Shown piece by piece: positions 23,701-25,189 of a stretch of DNA of 25,189 nucleotides (positions are counted from its first letter, which is position 1; each line of letters begins with the position of its first letter). This DNA is from JBMYQA01 sp049600855 (GTDB lineage Bacteria; Bacteroidota; Bacteroidia; Cytophagales; Flammeovirgaceae): contig JBMYQA010000061.1 of assembly GCA_049600855.1 (NCBI GenBank), positions 1-25,189 on the forward strand, given 5' to 3'. The notes beneath the pieces are model-generated. The model was not told the DNA's origin and searched no databases. It worked only from the letters and a program-made list of their open reading frames with translations. Position numbers and translations under genes: made by a program.

Positions 23701-25189
23701 GCAATGTATTGGAAATAGTTGCCAAATTGAGCGATACTCGCTTCAGTAAATAATTCAGTGGCATATTCTACGGTAAAATCAATCTGGTTAGCCACTTCTC
23801 GTGCCGTAAATGTCAGGTCAAAACGCGCTGTCGTGCGCTCATGTGCGTAAGGACTTACCTTTAAATTTGGAAGCGTTAGCATCTCTTCCTCAATATTTTG
23901 CAAGTCAAACATTACATCGAATAGCGGATTACGGCTGGTATTGCGTTTGAGTTGTAACTGCTCTACTAAATCCTCAAATAAGAAATCTTGATGATCGAAC
24001 GTGGTAATGGTGGATTCCCGAACTTCAGCTAAGAAATCAACAAATGATTTTTCTGGTTTAGGGAAGTTGCGCAAGGCCAACACATTGGTGAAAATTCCCA
24101 TCATGTTTTCCATGCTCGCATGCCTTCTGCCTGCGGTGGACGTTCCTACAATGATATCCTCTTGCTGACTCAATTTGCTGAGCATGATTTGGTAAATCGC
24201 CAACAGCAGCATGTATAAAGATACATTTTGTGCTTTACACAACTGGTTTAAGTCTGTGGAAAGCTGCTCATCCAATGCAAATTGATAGGTAGTTCCCTGA
24301 TGCGATTGAATGGATGGGCGCGGGAAGTCGTAAGGCAAGGTTAGATAAGGAATATCACCTTGAAAGCGATCTAACCAAAATTTCGATTGTGCCTGAATGC
24401 GTTCTTGCTGTGCTTCACTTTGTTGCCATACCGCAAAATCTTTGTATTGGATTTCCAGTTTGGGCAAGGCCTCTCCGTGGTAAATGTTAATAAACTCTTT
24501 GGTCAAGATGTTTTGCGTAACTCCATCGGTAATGATGTGATGCAAGTCTAACAGTAAAATATGCGATGGAACAGCCGCATTTTCCAATTGAATCAAACCT
24601 ACTCGAATGAGTGGAGCTTGCTTCAAGTCAAATGGACGAATAAAGTTTTGGATGATTTGCTGAATTCCCGTTTCATCAGCAGCATCAATGGCAAACTGTT
24701 CAATAGCAGCTTGGGGTTCAGGATGAATGAGTTGTACAGGTTCACCATCCACCAAGTCAAAAGAAGTTCTGAGCACTTCATGGCTGTGTACTAAAATTTG
24801 GAAAGCCTGATGACACTTTTCCAAATCTAATTTCCCTTCCAATTTCAAAGCCAAAGGCATGTTATAGGTCGTTGCCTCTTTATCAAATTCATATAAGAAA
24901 TAAAGCCTTTTCTGTGAAGACGCTACGGGATAATACGGACGTTCTTCCACCTTAGTGATGGCTTCGATTTCACTCCGTTTTGTCGTGCCGATTGCCTCAA
25001 CCAGTGCTACGATAGTAGGCGTATTGAATACCGTTTGTAATGGAAGTTCAACACCAAACGCTTGCTGAATTTTGTTTACCAAGAAAACGCCTTTGAGGGA
25101 ATTTCCACCTAAATCGAAGAAGCTCTGTGTGGTAGAAATGGCCTCAGCTTTTATTTCTAAAACCTCTTCCCAAATGGCTACTAATTGTG
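17742..25189 (-). CDS. Nonribosomal peptide synthetase, terminal modules PCP-C-A-PCP-C-A-PCP-TE (5' partial)
   Basis: The frame is open to the window edge, so the start lies beyond 25189. At least 2481 residues are present. Domains in order: a PCP (FFDLGGNSLK, about 25091-25130); condensation domain C1 (SSQKRLYFL; HHIITDG about 24520-24546); adenylation domain A1 (YTSGSTG about 23117-23140; NGKIDKAAL about 22120-22151), hand-read code DLTKIGEVGK, close to Asn; a PCP with GGDS (about 21970-21990); C2 (HHAVLDGWS about 21318-21345); A2 (YTSGSTG about 19900-19925; NGKVDR about 18885-18905), code DLYDFSLVWK, Cys-like; a PCP with GGHSL (about 18725-18745); and a thioesterase (GWSFGG about 18325-18342; FDTNS; GGSHATML about 17825-17845). 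No epimerisation, methylation or heterocyclisation domain is seen. The TE marks the end of the assembly line. Hydroxylase, type II TE and exporter genes follow in the same direction. Confidence 0.96.
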   Translation of the reverse strand, partial: QLVAIWEEVLEIKAEAISTTQSFFDLGGNSLKGVFLVNKIQQAFGVELPLQTVFNTPTIVALVEAIGTTKRSEIEAITKVEERPYYPVASSQKRLYFLYEFDKEATTYNMPLALKLEGKLDLEKCHQAFQILVHSHEVLRTSFDLVDGEPVQLIHPEPQAAIEQFAIDAADETGIQQIIQNFIRPFDLKQAPLIRVGLIQLENAAVPSHILLLDLHHIITDGVTQNILTKEFINIYHGEALPKLEIQYKDFAVWQQSEAQQERIQAQSKFWLDRFQGDIPYLTLPYDFPRPSIQSHQGTTYQFALDEQLSTDLNQLCKAQNVSLYMLLLAIYQIMLSKLSQQEDIIVGTSTAGRRHASMENMMGIFTNVLALRNFPKPEKSFVDFLAEVRESTITTFDHQDFLFEDLVEQLQLKRNTSRNPLFDVMFDLQNIEEEMLTLPNLKVSPYAHERTTARFDLTFTAREVANQIDFTVEYATELFTEASIAQFGNYFQYIAQQVVEDAAQRLGNIQLLKGDIQQDLIQKFDFQQKAWGAGASIQGLVEQAALANPQHIACHMGTQILTYQQLNEQANQLAHFLKENFQLQANDVVAILLERSPEAVIALLGTLKAGAAFLPIDRQYPANRIQYILNDAQVKGAIIHSEMLFDMEFPTPNIFAIDIQLETLEDSTENLNVVSTGEDSAYVIYTSGSTGNPKGVVVSQQNACNYLLWANQYYFGGNSGFHFPLFTSLAFDLTLTSVFTTLLRGDQIHIFNEQQDMSKTLRQIMEPDSTINAVKLTPSHVRMIQELNIEKSNVSHVILGGEKLQAHHIQTLQALNAKLEIFNEYGPTETTVGCTVNQVSDAHDLSIGHPIDGAVAYVFNEQVQPQAFGVWGELYIGGIGVSKGYLNNEALTAERFIQNPITQTGKVYKTGDIARWLPNGTLEYLGRSDDQVKLRGYRIELAEVETSLLSHPDIKEAVALVKELADDQALCAYFTAEKEVDAQTIRTHLQQRIPEYMIPNHFIQVEAFELTVNGKIDKAALPAWKSDSLEPSNYVPPRNEQEAQIAAIWQEVLKVAQVGITDDYFALGGDSLKAVRVIAQINDQLNLQLEVKDLFAYPTIEGLQQVIEEADYEQSTQAAWKRGMLEIDELKAKIIQEEGDKLPENYEDIYPFTPIETGMIYSSLLNPAEPIYNDQFIYPIEIANQELFMSSLKKLLVRHPILRTLYYRSSFSEPIKVVVETLENPLQTSDLRGQAQADQISVIKNYLQNDLAERISFNGELLWHVHLFQLAETSYVLVWTVHHAVLDGWSVSTFNTELSQLIANESLELPALRHTYKDYCAITLGKKTSENVQDFWKTTLADYTRNKLPFNYAGKQKRNSTGSRMIRKPIDPAVLPKLEAIASEHHISLKSICLAAHVYLMHLICSETDVVTGVVSHDRPAIQDADKILGCFLNTVPVRIQVEHVTNSLTLIKEVNQYLIKAKVNEIHLGDIAAAIGERTSKENPIFDCLLNFTDFHIHEQAKITNELYHNEALLATAEAIEGGEMTNTWFDLEVDKTFDVLSVKIKYLPAYFEDEEMHYALELYMRILKHFAAGVEQALNPSVLLNEEERNELLYQFNDTILPYSKEATLHQLFENQAEKTPNHPALRCKGEELSYQELNKKSNALARFLLNHGVKNDDNVALIASRDFNMIIGMFAILKAGAAYVPIDPDYPLDRQSYIIENSNVNLALLDAEYEISQSNQVKCILIKEEAYQHLDSNNLNLEKDTTELAYTIYTSGSTGRPKGVMIEHHSAVNLVEWVNKEFKVNADDRLLFITSMCFDLSVYDIFGILAAGGTVVMASKEDVQMVDKLKTLLKNENITFWDSVPTTMNYLISELEMTDPTYQQHDLRLVFMSGDWIPVNLPDRIKNHFPNAQPISLGGATEGTVWSNYFPIHEVGELWPSIPYGKPIDNNFFYILDKDQHPVPKGVVGELYIGGVGVARGYANDSEKTNRAFVDDPFNDKLGGRMYRTGDLGRMLPNNQMEFLGRKDHQVKIRGFRIELGEIESCLEKYPSISQAVVLAKGEKTDKYLCAYFTSSEKVSPATLRSHILESLPDYMVPGYFVHLDKFPVNTNGKVDRKQLPAVDQAAVSEETYVAPSNPIEAKIIALWQDLLNIQGIGASDNFFELGGHSLTAVRLVDQLKRAFGVNLPIAALFQAPIVTQLAQVIQQAMHQESKTQLLVPLKPTGSKTPIFLVPPIMGTALSYANLVKHISDDQPVYGLQTSGLEAGQEIHTTMEDMAACYIAEIKKMQAAGPYILAGWSFGGLIAFEMAQQLKATGDQVQKLVLFDTNSEMESANKTDLAHELSFLESGIMLSHLEDAQKEALWTKIQQEYPQITTEEARLSYLMEQHQTAAIFDFPEFNQALLARLLRVWKAHSIAGANYQAQVFEGHSVLFRASELINDDASETRGWDKLLSGEFSTLKVGGSHATMLQDPHAAGLAQQLEKAVTDLIDIAGV

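Noticed and set aside
1..25189. CRISPR array, tRNA, rRNA, insertion sequence or integrase
   Set aside because: No short spaced repeat array, cloverleaf, rRNA segment or transposase-like protein was found on either strand by eye.

Overview
The window is about 25 kb of AT-rich bacterial DNA that reads as Bacteroidota, probably a Cytophagia- or Saprospiria-like lineage. The signs are a LytS/LytTR pair with a beta-propeller and Y_Y_Y sensor, a secreted protein with a type IX secretion C-terminal sorting domain, a 7-TM AraC-type regulator, an ABC permease fused to an M1-peptidase-like domain, TAnnTTTG-type promoters, and few recognisable Shine-Dalgarno sequences. This is inferred from gene content; no rRNA or tRNA gene was seen.

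Left part, plus strand (1-7211): the 3' part of a sensor histidine kinase gene overlaps a LytTR response regulator gene by 4 bp. An ALDH7 (antiquitin-type) aldehyde dehydrogenase follows, with its own promoter-like element and a strong terminator. Next is a roughly 180-nt leader with three hairpins, ahead of a membrane-anchored GH25 muramidase that carries an unrecognised N-terminal domain of about 290 residues. A membrane-embedded AraC-family regulator comes after it.

Middle part, plus strand (7212-13594): a perfect 24-bp palindrome precedes a two-gene ABC export operon, an ATPase and a 1132-residue permease whose C-terminal M1-like domain has lost the zinc ligands. A secreted DM13-domain protein follows, with three Cys-rich tandem repeats and a T9SS sorting domain. 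It ends convergently with the next block.

Right part, minus strand (25189 to 13741): a nonribosomal peptide biosynthesis operon. In transcription order it has the C-terminal part of an NRPS (PCP-C-A-PCP-C-A-PCP-TE, entering from outside the window), a CmlA-type diiron beta-hydroxylase, a type II editing thioesterase and a MATE exporter. The first complete adenylation domain gives a hand-read code (DLTKIGEVGK) nearly identical to the Asn code. The terminal one (DLYDFSLVWK) is Cys-like with some Ser-like positions. Together the genes suggest a peptide ending in beta-hydroxy-Asn (or another beta-hydroxylated residue) followed by a Cys- or Ser-like residue, released by the TE, with mis-primed carriers cleared by the type II TE and the product exported by the MATE protein. 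Two clean hairpins sit between genes of this operon. The hydroxylase and NRPS specificity are the most interesting content of the window.
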